This document shows positions 40,594-50,139 of a stretch of DNA of 64,000 nt, in pieces. Made by a program: the position numbers and the translations under genes. Source of the DNA: Phycisphaerae bacterium (lineage in GTDB: Bacteria; Planctomycetota; Phycisphaerae; Sedimentisphaerales; Anaerobacaceae); contig JAUWAY010000002.1 of NCBI GenBank assembly GCA_030601845.1, positions 62,001 to 126,000 on the forward strand, in the 5' to 3' direction. The first letter of the stretch is position 1, and every line of letters begins with the position of its first letter. The notes under the pieces are model-generated. The model saw nothing but the letters and a program-made list of their open reading frames with translations. It was not told the origin of the DNA and searched no databases.

Positions 40594-42729
40594 TTACAAA
40601 TTAAGTTTCTCTTCCACTTCTTGAATTCTCTTGATGCACTCCAGAACATTCGTCGCGATGTAGGCGAACTCTTGATATCGCTGAAATTCTCTGCTCAATA
40701 TCTTCCTTTCTAACTCAATCAGAGAGGGTGGCAAGCAACTTTTAGGAGGTGGTAGGACTATTACATCATATATTACTGACTTGTCCTTTCCTGGATACCG
40801 CCTAAGAAGTCTCCCTCTCCGCTGTATATATTGCCTTGGGTTTCCTGTGCTAGCCAAAATAATACCCGTGCGTGCTTGGGGTATATCAACGCCCTCATCC
40901 AAGCAGCGGATTGCTACGAGGGCTTGGTACGTCCCGTTACTAAAATTTTTCAAGAAATAATCTCTTTCAGAGATGCCTCCATATCTTTGGTCAGGTCGAA
41001 TGTCCTCATTTTGCGTAAATTTATGTTGTTTGACGTTCTTCTCAATCAGGAGTTTTTGCACAGTATTAATTTGTTCCGGCGAACAGTAGATTAAACAATA
41101 TTTAAGTTTGCCAATAGCCTCTATTATTTCCCTAAAAGATTCATACTTCCCTGCTGCATTCCTTATTATATCCTCGCGTTGTTTGCATAAAAGCACAAAG
41201 TATTTATGTTTTTCTACTTTCCTTTTGGCTTTATGGTAGGCCTTTACGATATCCTTTGTTCTTTCTTCGTATTCCTCAAGCTCCGCCTCGCTCAATTCAG
41301 CAAAATACGGCTTATATTCATATGGAGCCAAATAAGTCTCGCCAGTTTCAGGATTTACCGTTCTTATCGCTTGCTCAAGAGAAAAAACGAATTTATTGTT
41401 TTCATCTTCGGCGTTAAAATATCTGAATAGTTCTTGAGTCCCCTCAGCGTCAAACCAACGGCTTGGTGTTGCACTTAAGCCCAACCTGAATTCGTAATCA
41501 GTAATAAATCCACACTTCCTCTTTTCAGACCACATTCCGTGGACTTCATCTGCGATTAGGAACAACTTAACTTTTGCTATTCGTATGATCTCAAGGAAAT
41601 CGTCTCTGTAAAAGGTGTCGTGCGTGGTCAGAACAATTAAGTGCTCTGCGACATCATTGTTAATATCTCTAATATTATCCGCCAATTCGTCTTTCCAATT
41701 TGATTTACTACTATCAGCGATGAGTGTATTAATCTTAAGTCCGTATTCCTCTAAGTTTTCTTTCCACTGAGTTATCATATGGTTGTAAGGGCAGCCGATA
41801 ACCGTAACCGTTTTGTTTTGCTCTGATAGCAAACGCTCTAAACAGGCCAATGCGGCAAAAGTCTTACCTGTTCCCGTAGCCATTTCAAAAATACATTTGC
41901 AGCTATTATCTACCCATTTTTTTACGGCTTGGTTCTGGTAGTCTCTTAGCTTTATTCCACTCGGCTTTTTGTCATGGCTGTACCTTTGAGAGTGTTCCCG
42001 CAACAATTGATCTGTAACTCTGCAAGATAGTTTCCCGAACTCCTCGTCATCGCTTGGAGCATTTCGGATTAACCCTTTCTTAAAGGCCTCTGATACATTG
42101 TAAACTCTCACCCTTACGCCTCTATCCCCCCAAAGTCTGTCAAATCTTTCTATGTCTGGCGATAAGTGAGCTCTGTCCCCTTCTTTCCAATTGCAAAAGG
42201 CATGGAACTGTTCATCATTGTGAAGCCAGCCTTGAACCGTCTCATTATCAGAACCGCTGAAAGAAACAATGTTACCACTTGAATCTTCGAGAATTCCGGT
42301 TTTCTGGTGTTCAATTCCACTCTTAACTACCGCAATCTTAATTTCCATTAGGTTGTTTTTGACCATCCATCCAAGCATTCTTATATGGTCTTTCTTAAGT
42401 TGGTCTTCCAAATTTTCTATTTCAGTAATAACTTCCTTTTCTTTTTCGAGCAAACCCCTTTTTATGGCTTCTTGGTCATTCTCAGAAAGAACAACGTTAG
42501 CAATTAACCTGATTCTCCCGCCAGCTTTTACGAACGCTGCAATCCCCTTTGCGGCTATGGCTAATGTATTAGAAGAGAAATATCCAGCTATCCGGTCATA
42601 TTTCACTGAATTGGACAAGACAGGGATGTAGAACTCCTGAAGAAGATTGTCTTCATCAGAATAGTAAGCAGATTTTATCTTAATATCCTGCAACCCCACG
42701 ATGATCCTCTCATACTTCCAATCTGACAT
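40594..42729 (-). CDS. PLD-nuclease-like / SF2 helicase fusion
   Basis: 711 residues. Residues about 20-220 form a phospholipase-D-type fold with one H-x-K motif (EHQKTGI, 141-143) followed by SGSDNE (158-163). The DEAD/DEAH helicase part has Walker A MATGTGKT (283-290), DEVH (about 393), and motif VI QYIQRRGRLLR (about 650). Single proteins with this PLD-helicase layout occur in several prokaryotic defence loci. First gene of a five-gene operon. Codon use is AT-rich compared with flanking genes. Confidence 0.85.
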   Translation of the reverse strand: MSDWKYERIIVGLQDIKIKSAYYSDEDNLLQEFYIPVLSNSVKYDRIAGYFSSNTLAIAAKGIAAFVKAGGRIRLIANVVLSENDQEAIKRGLLEKEKEVITEIENLEDQLKKDHIRMLGWMVKNNLMEIKIAVVKSGIEHQKTGILEDSSGNIVSFSGSDNETVQGWLHNDEQFHAFCNWKEGDRAHLSPDIERFDRLWGDRGVRVRVYNVSEAFKKGLIRNAPSDDEEFGKLSCRVTDQLLREHSQRYSHDKKPSGIKLRDYQNQAVKKWVDNSCKCIFEMATGTGKTFAALACLERLLSEQNKTVTVIGCPYNHMITQWKENLEEYGLKINTLIADSSKSNWKDELADNIRDINNDVAEHLIVLTTHDTFYRDDFLEIIRIAKVKLFLIADEVHGMWSEKRKCGFITDYEFRLGLSATPSRWFDAEGTQELFRYFNAEDENNKFVFSLEQAIRTVNPETGETYLAPYEYKPYFAELSEAELEEYEERTKDIVKAYHKAKRKVEKHKYFVLLCKQREDIIRNAAGKYESFREIIEAIGKLKYCLIYCSPEQINTVQKLLIEKNVKQHKFTQNEDIRPDQRYGGISERDYFLKNFSNGTYQALVAIRCLDEGVDIPQARTGIILASTGNPRQYIQRRGRLLRRYPGKDKSVIYDVIVLPPPKSCLPPSLIELERKILSREFQRYQEFAYIATNVLECIKRIQEVEEKLNL

Positions 42730-42827
42730 TCAATATTTCCAAGTTTATTTTACCCTCTAACTCCGCCAAAGAAAAGCTAAAATGCTCCCCGTTCTCTGCG
42801 ATTAATTTTTACACAAAACGTCCCCAA

Positions 42828-42917
42828 TTTTCGCAAATTTTCGCAGATTTTCGCAATCTTTACACAGATTTTCGCAATTTTGTCGCAACTTTTCGCAAAT
42901 TTTCGCAGATTTTCGCA
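42828..42917. repeat. Helically phased TTTTCGCA repeat array
   Basis: Exact TTTTCGCA octamers begin at 42828, 42838, 42848, 42869, 42890, 42900 and 42910, with degenerate copies filling the gaps near 42859 and 42880. Spacing is 10 or about 10.5 bases, one helical turn, so all copies face the same side of the DNA. It lies about 100 bases upstream of the PLD-helicase start. Confidence 0.75.
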
Positions 42918-43226
42918 ATTTTTCACCACTTTTTTCTTACCTATTTTACCCAACCCCTACAACCCAACCCACCAACCCCCATTTTTGACCCAAAAAACAC
43001 GCTTGTTTCTCGAAAATTTGCGCATTTTGTTCGAATGTTTCATAGCACTATCCGGCGGGAGATTATGCTCCGCATATCTATTTCGTGTGCGAATGGCATA
43101 ATTTTTACCTATCAAGCGAGGGCTTTAACAGCCCGTTTTTTAGCTTTTTTTGGTTGGCGGACAATACATAACCACTTATGTTAAAAGGTCTTATGATGTG
43201 GACTTCTATCGTTAATAAAAAAATGC

Positions 43227-43255
43227 TTGATATATTCAAACAAATGTTTTAAACT
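43227..43255 (+). promoter_or_regulatory. Candidate sigma-70 promoter for the tetR-efflux operon
   Basis: TTGATA (43227-43232), a 17-base spacer and TAAACT (43250-43255), 33 bases before the TetR start codon. A TetR operator probably overlaps, but I cannot point to a clean palindrome. Confidence 0.4.
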
Positions 43256-43287
43256 ATCGTATAAAACGAGTGTTTAGGAGTTCTGGT

Positions 43288-43962
43288 ATGGCGGTTTTAG
43301 ACGATAAAAGAGCAAATGGTAGGTCCAGTAAGGGTGTTCAGGACAGATTACTCGATGCGGCGGAAGAACTTTTTTCCGAACGTGGTTTCGACGGCACCAG
43401 CATTCGCGATCTTGCCGCTGCCGCAGGCTGCAATATCGCATCGGTCAACTACTATTTTGGCGGCAAAGAGAACTTGTACGTCGAGGTTTGGCGCGGCCAT
43501 CTGCTCCTGTTGCGGGATACCCGCATCGCCAGTATTGACAAAGTAATGTCTCAAGGTGCCGGCAAGCCTTGCCTGGAGGACCTGCTCCGCTCATTCGCTT
43601 ATGCTTTTATTGGGCCGCTGGTGGGTGAAAGCAGGGGGGGGCGATTCATCAAACTTATGGCCCGAGAAATGATTGACCGACACTTGCCCCGGAACCTGTT
43701 CCTCGAAGAGATGATTATGCCCGTTATGACCGCTTTGCAGCAGGCTTTGGTCAAAACTTGCCCAGGGTTGGAGGAATCAAAGGCCCGGCTGGCAATACTC
43801 TCTGTCGTTGGGCAATTGATACATACAGTTGCTGCAAAAACTATGTTTGAGCAGACCGATAGTCCGAATATGCCAAGGTTCGAGCTCATTGAGGTAGTTG
43901 ACCATATTGTCAAATTCTCCGCCGCGGGAATACGAGCGATGGTAAAGGAAGCAAGCGTATGA
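43288..43962 (+). CDS. TetR-family regulator (CerR-like)
   Basis: 224 residues from the ATG at 43288, with TTTAGGAG upstream. The N-terminal DNA-binding domain reads RLLDAAEELFSERGFDGTSI, then RDLAAAAGCNIASVNYYFGG. The C-terminal ligand domain (RGGRFIKLMAREMIDRHLPR) resembles the CerR_C/DUF1956 group, which often regulates RND efflux pumps next door. Its stop overlaps the start of the outer-membrane channel gene (ATGA), so it heads the efflux operon and probably represses it. Confidence 0.9.
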   Translation: MAVLDDKRANGRSSKGVQDRLLDAAEELFSERGFDGTSIRDLAAAAGCNIASVNYYFGGKENLYVEVWRGHLLLLRDTRIASIDKVMSQGAGKPCLEDLLRSFAYAFIGPLVGESRGGRFIKLMAREMIDRHLPRNLFLEEMIMPVMTALQQALVKTCPGLEESKARLAILSVVGQLIHTVAAKTMFEQTDSPNMPRFELIEVVDHIVKFSAAGIRAMVKEASV

Positions 43963-45437
43963 CCAGACAAGTTTTAGTTCGAATTTGTTATTCGCTGAGC
44001 ATTGGCTTGCTTTTGATATCTGCCGGCTGTACAACCAGTGAGCAATTTTACCAGGAGGTCAGCTTGTCCAGAGACGCTGCGTACCGGCAATGGCGGAGTC
44101 GCAAAGAACGCCAAGAACTGTCCCAGACGCTGATCAGCGGCGAGTTAAGTATGGAAGATTGCCTGAAGCTGACTCTTGTAAACAATAAGACTTTGCAGCA
44201 TGTCCTGGAAGAGAAAGAAATTGCCCGCGGCCAGCGCCTGAAATCGTATTCGGCAATTCTGCCCACTGTGGGCCTTACCGGTAATTATCAGCGCCTTGAC
44301 GAGGTCTCGTCTTTTGATATCCCGGGGGAAGGTACAATTTCACTTGGTGATGTTGATAATTATTCCGCCGGTCTAAGAGTTACTCAGCCGGTTTTTGCCG
44401 GTGGCTCCATAATGGCCAAAATAAACGCTGCAAAATTGTTTTCTCTGCTTACCAACCAGACCGTTCGAGCGGCAGTTCAGGATGTAATTTATGCAGCGAG
44501 TCATTCATATTACGATGTGCTGCTCAATCAGCATTTATGCCGGATTAGCGCCGATGCGGTTCGCTCCGCTCAGGCACATCTGCAGGATGTAAAACAAAAA
44601 CGGCAGGGCGGTGTCGCTTCCGATTTTGATGTCCTACGGGCCGAAGTCGAACTATCCAATTTCCAGGCGGAATTGATACAAAACAAAAATGCCATCGATA
44701 TCGCAAAGACAAATCTGCTCAAAGTAATAGGCCTTTCACAGGATAGTAACATTACTCTCTCGGACGAGCTCGTTTACGTTCCTTCAAGGATGACAATGGA
44801 GCAGGCTGTTGAGGTGGCTTTTCAGAATCGGCCTGATTTGTTTGGACGCCAGTTCGATATAAAGTATCAGACCGAATTACTTAAAATTGCCCGCAGTCGG
44901 TATTGGCCGGTTATCAGTGGCTATTTTAACAATATCTGGTCGAAGCCCGATCCGCATAGAAGTACGGATATTAAATGGGGCAGGGCCTGGAACGCCGGAG
45001 TTATGGCAACGCTGCCTATATTTGATGGCTTTACGCGTGAAGGCGAGATAATTGTACAGAAGGCTCGATTTAAACAAGCCCAGATAGACTTAATCGACAC
45101 CGAAGAAACCGCTTTGTTTGAATTGACAAAGGCACAATTAAGTATCGAAAACGCAGACGAATTTGTCGAGTCGCAACGGCTAAACCTCGCCAGAGCAGAA
45201 GAGGGACTCCGACTTGCCGAAGTTGGGTATAAAGAGGGCACAAATACGCAGGTCGAAATGATTGATGCTCAGGCCGCTTTGACAACCGCAAGAGTGTTTT
45301 ATTATCAGGCCATATATTCACACCTGATTGCGAAATTGGATTTGCAAAAAGCAATGGGAACTCTAATGGGTGCTCAGACGGTTGGACGGCCAGATGCCCA
45401 GACCCTAAGCGGGAGCAGACAAAATGAAAATAATTAG
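43959..45437 (+). CDS. TolC-family outer-membrane efflux lipoprotein
   Basis: 492 residues. A lipoprotein signal (LLLISAGCTT) precedes two long coiled-coil/beta-barrel repeats of the OEP family (GYKEGTNTQVEMIDAQAALT is a classic signature; KRQGGVASDFDVLRAEVELS is its first-half counterpart). It forms the outer-membrane duct of the tripartite pump. Starts overlap with tetR (4 bases) and the adaptor gene (14 bases). Confidence 0.92.
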   Translation: MTRQVLVRICYSLSIGLLLISAGCTTSEQFYQEVSLSRDAAYRQWRSRKERQELSQTLISGELSMEDCLKLTLVNNKTLQHVLEEKEIARGQRLKSYSAILPTVGLTGNYQRLDEVSSFDIPGEGTISLGDVDNYSAGLRVTQPVFAGGSIMAKINAAKLFSLLTNQTVRAAVQDVIYAASHSYYDVLLNQHLCRISADAVRSAQAHLQDVKQKRQGGVASDFDVLRAEVELSNFQAELIQNKNAIDIAKTNLLKVIGLSQDSNITLSDELVYVPSRMTMEQAVEVAFQNRPDLFGRQFDIKYQTELLKIARSRYWPVISGYFNNIWSKPDPHRSTDIKWGRAWNAGVMATLPIFDGFTREGEIIVQKARFKQAQIDLIDTEETALFELTKAQLSIENADEFVESQRLNLARAEEGLRLAEVGYKEGTNTQVEMIDAQAALTTARVFYYQAIYSHLIAKLDLQKAMGTLMGAQTVGRPDAQTLSGSRQNENN

Positions 45438-46560
45438 AAGAATCATTTATTGGGTAGTCGCATTGGTATTGGTCTTTGTTACCTTTTGGTTTGGGTATTT
45501 TCGCAAATCCGCCGAAAGTCCGGAGGAGAAAAGAACAGTGCCGGTTGAGGTGGAAGTTGTAAGCACCGGCTCGATAGAAGAGACGATAGAACTGACCGGC
45601 TGGATAAAAGCAAACGCGGTTGTAGATGTGAAATCAAAAGTGGCCGGAAGAATTGAATCTTTGCAAGCTGTTTTGGATGGTGGTAATTCAGCTGCCGTTG
45701 AGGAGGGTTTGGTGGTCAAAAAGGGCCAGCAGCTTGCGGTTATTGACCACGATGTTTATCTGGCCCAGGTTGCTGCAGCTAAGGCCGGTGTCAAAGCCGC
45801 AGAGGTTGAGCTTGAAGATGCCGAGCGCGAAAGGCAGCGCATTATAGCTTTATACCAAGGCGGCTCAGCTACAGAGCAGAGCAAGGACAAAGCTATAACG
45901 GCTGCAGAACTGGCGAAGGCTCGGCTAAGTTTGGCCAAAGCTAATCTGGAGCTTGCCGAAATAAATTTGGGCGAATCAACGATTAGCTCGCCGATTGAGG
46001 GAATAATAACGGCAAAACACATCGACCAGGGTAATCTGATTAAGGTGGGAGACCGGATTGTTACCGTTGCCGATATGAAGACTGTGAAAGTAATCGTTGC
46101 TGCTGCGGAAAAATACGGCTCCGAAATTACCGTCGGTACGCCTGCGAAAATCAAGGTTGATGCATTCGGGCAAAAGCAGTTCAAAGCAAGCGTGTATTCA
46201 ATCTATCCGGCTCTTGATGAACAAACCCGCACAATACAAGTTGAGATACGTCTGAAGAATGATGAATTACTGCTGAAACCTGGTATGTTTGCAAGGGTAA
46301 CTTTAATTACAGAGCGCAAAGACGATGCGGTGGTTGTCCCTCGTGATGTTATTCTTGGCGGCAAGATTGACAGGCATTATGTATATGTAGTCGAAGAGGG
46401 AATTGCCCGCAAGCGTTTTGTGGAGATTGGTATAAGGCAAGCGGAAAGATATGAAATAACTGACGGGTTAAAAGCGGGCCAGACACTTGTGGTTAACGGA
46501 ATGAACTATCTGACTGACGGGATGGTCGTCGAGATTGTGCGAATAGAGGATATCAAATGA
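45424..46560 (+). CDS. RND efflux periplasmic adaptor (membrane fusion protein)
   Basis: 378 residues. An N-terminal membrane anchor (IIYWVVALVLVFVTFWFG) leads a lipoyl/barrel-sandwich domain (GWIKANAVVDVKSKVAGRIE), an alpha-helical hairpin (AAEVELEDAERERQRIIALY), the second lipoyl half (SPIEGIITAKHIDQGNLIKV) and a beta-barrel. It bridges the inner-membrane pump and the TolC-like channel. Coupled to both neighbours by overlaps. Confidence 0.93.
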   Translation: MKIIRRIIYWVVALVLVFVTFWFGYFRKSAESPEEKRTVPVEVEVVSTGSIEETIELTGWIKANAVVDVKSKVAGRIESLQAVLDGGNSAAVEEGLVVKKGQQLAVIDHDVYLAQVAAAKAGVKAAEVELEDAERERQRIIALYQGGSATEQSKDKAITAAELAKARLSLAKANLELAEINLGESTISSPIEGIITAKHIDQGNLIKVGDRIVTVADMKTVKVIVAAAEKYGSEITVGTPAKIKVDAFGQKQFKASVYSIYPALDEQTRTIQVEIRLKNDELLLKPGMFARVTLITERKDDAVVVPRDVILGGKIDRHYVYVVEEGIARKRFVEIGIRQAERYEITDGLKAGQTLVVNGMNYLTDGMVVEIVRIEDIK

Positions 46561-49500
46561 AGCTTGCGCAAATTTCCGTAAACAGGCCGGTAACCACCTT
46601 GATGATATTTGTTGCAATGGTGGTTTTGGGGCTGGTCTCGATGTCAATGCTGGGGTTGGATTTGATGCCGGAGTTGGAAATACCGGCCGTTTCAGTTTTG
46701 ACTGCATACCAGGGGGCAGGACCTGAAGAAGTCGAGACGTTAATTACCGAGCCGATTGAGGATACTCTGAGCACCATTTCCGGCGTTGATGAGGTAATTT
46801 CGGTTTCAAGAGAAGGACTGTCAGCGGTGACGTTGAAATTTAATTGGGGCGAGAAAATAGATGAATCGATCAATGATGTGCGTGAAAAGCTTGACCTGAT
46901 TAGAGAGCGACTGCCGGAAGAATCTGAAAATCCAGTTATCTTTAAGTTTGACCTCGCGATGATACCCATCGTAGTAATTGCGATTACAGCCGAGGACAGT
47001 TATCCCTATTTGGAGGATATAGTTGATGACCAGATAATTGACCCGCTCAAGCGCGTTAAAGGGGTTGCTTCGGCTGCAGCTCGTGGCGGCCTGGTGCGAC
47101 AGATCCGGATTGATATCGACCGCGACAGATTGGCGGCCTTGAATCTATCAGTTGCACAGGTCAAATCATCTCTTGCCGCCCAAAACATCAGCACTCCCGG
47201 TGGCAGCTTGAAAACCGGTCACAAGGACTATCTTTTACGCACACCGGAAGAATTTTCCAGTCCGGAGCAGGTTGCTGATGTCGTCATTGCCCAGCGTAAC
47301 GGAATTGGCATAAAGTTGAAAGACGTTGCCGACGTAAGAGATTTTTTCAAGGAACGCACGTATGATGTGCGCATCAACGGTAGGAGAGGAATGGCTGTAT
47401 TTATTCAAAAGCAAAGCGGTGAAAATACGGTCGAAGTAGCCCGGGAAGTTGTGGCTAAACTCGAAGAGATAAAGAAGAACTTGCCACCTGATGTTGAGCC
47501 GAGGATTGTTATGGATAATTCGGAGTTCATCCTGGCTTCGGTGGGCACTTTGCGCAATACGGTTTTTTGGGCGGTCTGTTTTGTTTTTATAGTGCTTCTT
47601 TTTTTCCTCAGAGACCTTCGTGCCGCCATTATAGTTGCTGTTGCCATTCCAACATCGCTGATAATCACGTTTCTGTTGATGTGGCTGGCCGATTACACCA
47701 TCAATACCGATTCACTTGCCAGCTTAGCTGTTGCCGTTGGTCTTGTGGTCGATAATGCCATCGTTGTTGTTGACAACATCAATCGTCACCGCAACAAAGG
47801 GCAAAGACCCAAGGAGGGCGCCGTCTTCGGAGCAAATGAAGTGGGCGTAGCTGTAATCGCTTCGACACTTACGACCATTTCTATTTTCGCGCCTATTATG
47901 TTTGTTGGTGGAATAACAGCAATCATATTCGGACAGTTTGCGGCTATTGTTACGATGGCTCTGGTGGCCTCGCTGTTTACGGCTCTTATGCTTGTGCCAA
48001 TGCTGTGTTCCAAATTTCTTAAAGTGCGTGATGCGGATTCATCAAAGTCAATATTAGACCTCTTTTACAATTTAGGTGAGACAGTTTTGAGCAAAATGGA
48101 ACAGATGTATGTGAAATTCCTGAATTGGTCGCTGGAAAATCGCAAAACCGTTTTTATTTCCTGCATCGTTTTCTTTGTCTGGAGCATTGGTATTGTTGGG
48201 TTTATCGGCACCGAGTTTTTCCCCGAGCAGGACCAAAATCGAATATCGGCAGAGTATGAACTGCCAATCGGCACGCGCTATGAGCGTACCGGTGTCGTAG
48301 CGCAGCAGTTACAAACAATAGTAGAAAATAAAGTTCCTGAGAGGCGGGACAGTTTTATCCGCTGGGGTGTTTATGGTTCCGCCGGCGGTGGGCACATGGC
48401 TACAGAGGAGGAAACCTATAAGGGTTTTCTGTTTATCAGCTTGAAACCTAAAAAGCAGCGCAGCGCTTCGCCGAGAGACCTAATAGAACGACTCCGCAAA
48501 ATTACCGATAAGATACCGGGTGCAGTTATTCGCTATAGTGCCGAAGACCCTCTGGAGGCAATGATATTTGGCGCCGGCGGAAAATTGGCTGTCGAGCTTT
48601 ACGGCCACGATATGGATGAAGCGCGCCAATATGCCGACTCCGTTAAGTCGGCGATGGAGGCCGTTGAAGGTCTCCAGGATGTTCAAATCAGCCGAAAAGA
48701 AGAAAAGCCGGAGATTAAGGTTATCGTTGACCGCGAGAAGGCATCAAAACTGGGACTTGATGTCAAGACTATCGGCAAAACGATAGAGACATTCTTTGCA
48801 GGCACTACTGCAACGAGATATCGCGAGGGCGGAGATGAATATGATGTCCAAGTTCGGCTTCAGCAAAAAGACCGAGACAGAATTGAGGACTTGAGAGATG
48901 TATTTATCACTATGCCAGACGGTGGCCAGGTCAGCCTGGCGAACATCGCTGAAATCGAGTATGGCCTCGGCCCGACAAAAATCGAAAGAAAAGACCAGGC
49001 ACGCTACATTACGGTCTCTGCTGAAGTCAGCGGCAGAGACCTCGGTTCCGTAGCAGCCGACGTTAGGAAAACGCTCGCCAAGCTTCCTGCGCCGCCCGGT
49101 TTCAGTTATAAATTTGCCGGGGCCGAAAAAGAAAAGAAAGAAGCATTTGGGTTGCTGATTTTGGCTGTGGGTTTGGGAATGGTACTGGTATATATGGTGA
49201 TGGCTTCGCAATTTGAATCGTTCCGTGACCCGTTTATCATATTTTTTTCGATTCCTTTTGGTATTGTTGGTGTGATTATCGCATTGGCCCTGACCGGTCA
49301 GGCAATGAGCGTTGTCAGTTTTCTTGCGTTGATTATGCTTGTCGGCATTGTCGTCAACGACGGAATTGTCCTTATCAGCTATATTAACATACTCCGGCGA
49401 CGAGGGCTCGACGTCTATTCGGCTATCATTGAAGGTGGACGCAGCAGACTGCGACCTGTGATATGTACCAGCTGCACTACAATGCTTGCGATGACACCTC

Positions 49501-49643
49501 TTGCCTTCTCAAGAGGTGCGGGGTCTGAAATCTGGGTGCCGTTTGCCATAACGGTGATCGGCGGCCTGTTTGTCGGAACCATCATTACCCTGGTTTTGAT
49601 GCCGACTCTTTACAGTGTATTTGAAGGCAAAAGTAAAAATTAA
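46557..49643 (+). CDS. RND-family efflux permease (AcrB/MexB-type)
   Basis: 1028 residues with 12 membrane helices and two large periplasmic loops. The transmembrane-4 proton relay is GLVVDNAIVVVDN (adjacent to the usual D-D pair, here VVDN). The start SVNRPVTTLMIFVAMVVLGL and end FVGTIITLVLMPTLYSVFEG are typical of the hydrophobe/amphiphile efflux (HAE1/HAE2) group. It is proton-driven and exports drugs, lipophiles or envelope components with the two proteins encoded before it. Overlaps the adaptor gene by 4 bases. Confidence 0.94.
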   Translation: MKLAQISVNRPVTTLMIFVAMVVLGLVSMSMLGLDLMPELEIPAVSVLTAYQGAGPEEVETLITEPIEDTLSTISGVDEVISVSREGLSAVTLKFNWGEKIDESINDVREKLDLIRERLPEESENPVIFKFDLAMIPIVVIAITAEDSYPYLEDIVDDQIIDPLKRVKGVASAAARGGLVRQIRIDIDRDRLAALNLSVAQVKSSLAAQNISTPGGSLKTGHKDYLLRTPEEFSSPEQVADVVIAQRNGIGIKLKDVADVRDFFKERTYDVRINGRRGMAVFIQKQSGENTVEVAREVVAKLEEIKKNLPPDVEPRIVMDNSEFILASVGTLRNTVFWAVCFVFIVLLFFLRDLRAAIIVAVAIPTSLIITFLLMWLADYTINTDSLASLAVAVGLVVDNAIVVVDNINRHRNKGQRPKEGAVFGANEVGVAVIASTLTTISIFAPIMFVGGITAIIFGQFAAIVTMALVASLFTALMLVPMLCSKFLKVRDADSSKSILDLFYNLGETVLSKMEQMYVKFLNWSLENRKTVFISCIVFFVWSIGIVGFIGTEFFPEQDQNRISAEYELPIGTRYERTGVVAQQLQTIVENKVPERRDSFIRWGVYGSAGGGHMATEEETYKGFLFISLKPKKQRSASPRDLIERLRKITDKIPGAVIRYSAEDPLEAMIFGAGGKLAVELYGHDMDEARQYADSVKSAMEAVEGLQDVQISRKEEKPEIKVIVDREKASKLGLDVKTIGKTIETFFAGTTATRYREGGDEYDVQVRLQQKDRDRIEDLRDVFITMPDGGQVSLANIAEIEYGLGPTKIERKDQARYITVSAEVSGRDLGSVAADVRKTLAKLPAPPGFSYKFAGAEKEKKEAFGLLILAVGLGMVLVYMVMASQFESFRDPFIIFFSIPFGIVGVIIALALTGQAMSVVSFLALIMLVGIVVNDGIVLISYINILRRRGLDVYSAIIEGGRSRLRPVICTSCTTMLAMTPLAFSRGAGSEIWVPFAITVIGGLFVGTIITLVLMPTLYSVFEGKSKN

Positions 49644-49666
49644 AAAGTAAAAAGGCAAAGCTAAAT

Positions 49667-49957
49667 ATGAAAGCTGTTTTGATTGTTCACAATGCAGCGA
49701 TAGATGCCGAAGTCAACGAAGCTCTGGAATCTGTTGGAACTAATTGCTATACCAAATTCACCAATGTTTTAGGTAAGGGCGAGAAATCTGAACCGCACTT
49801 GAATACCGATATTTGGCCCGGGATAAATTATGGTACTTTTGTTGTTACTGACCAGGCCAGGGCCAAAGAAATAATGGCCAATGTCCGCCAGATGCGAGAG
49901 AAACTGGGTTCGGAAGGGATAAAGGCATTTATGTGGGAGATTGATGAAATCACGTAA
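49667..49957 (+). CDS. PG0541-like transporter-associated protein
   Basis: 96 residues with a small alpha/beta ferredoxin-like fold (MKAVLIVHNAAIDAEVNEAL, ending FMWEIDEIT) like P-II-type proteins. This family regularly follows RND permease genes; here it starts 23 bases after the permease stop. It may sense or regulate the pump. Function unproven. Confidence 0.7.
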   Translation: MKAVLIVHNAAIDAEVNEALESVGTNCYTKFTNVLGKGEKSEPHLNTDIWPGINYGTFVVTDQARAKEIMANVRQMREKLGSEGIKAFMWEIDEIT

Positions 49958-50139
49958 AGGCGCCTTAAATGCCGATTCTTTCTCTGTAAGTTCTTTCCGA
50001 CCAGAGAGTTAACATATCCAGCTACAATCCGGTTGGTGCCGGAAAATTTTTCTCTTTTTTGAAAAATTTTCTGGCCAAACCATCCTGAAAAATAGATAAT
50101 AGTCTTGGTTTGTTTTATATAATGCAAGGGGGTGGCAGT

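Larger units (their letters stand above)
42730..43287. other. Repeat-bearing spacer between divergent operons
   Basis: No gene is visible in about 560 bases. It contains the TTTTCGCA array (42828-42917), a C/T-rich stretch (42930-42990) and, near 43227, a promoter-like sequence for the TetR operon. An open frame at 42880-43101 runs through the array and is low complexity. Confidence 0.55.

Noticed and set aside
42828-42917. Possible CRISPR array
   Set aside because: Units are 8-10 bases with no unique spacers of 25-40 bases and no cas genes nearby.
42880-43101. 73-codon plus-strand open frame upstream of tetR
   Set aside because: Runs through the TTTTCGCA array and C-rich sequence; low complexity and no ribosome-binding site.
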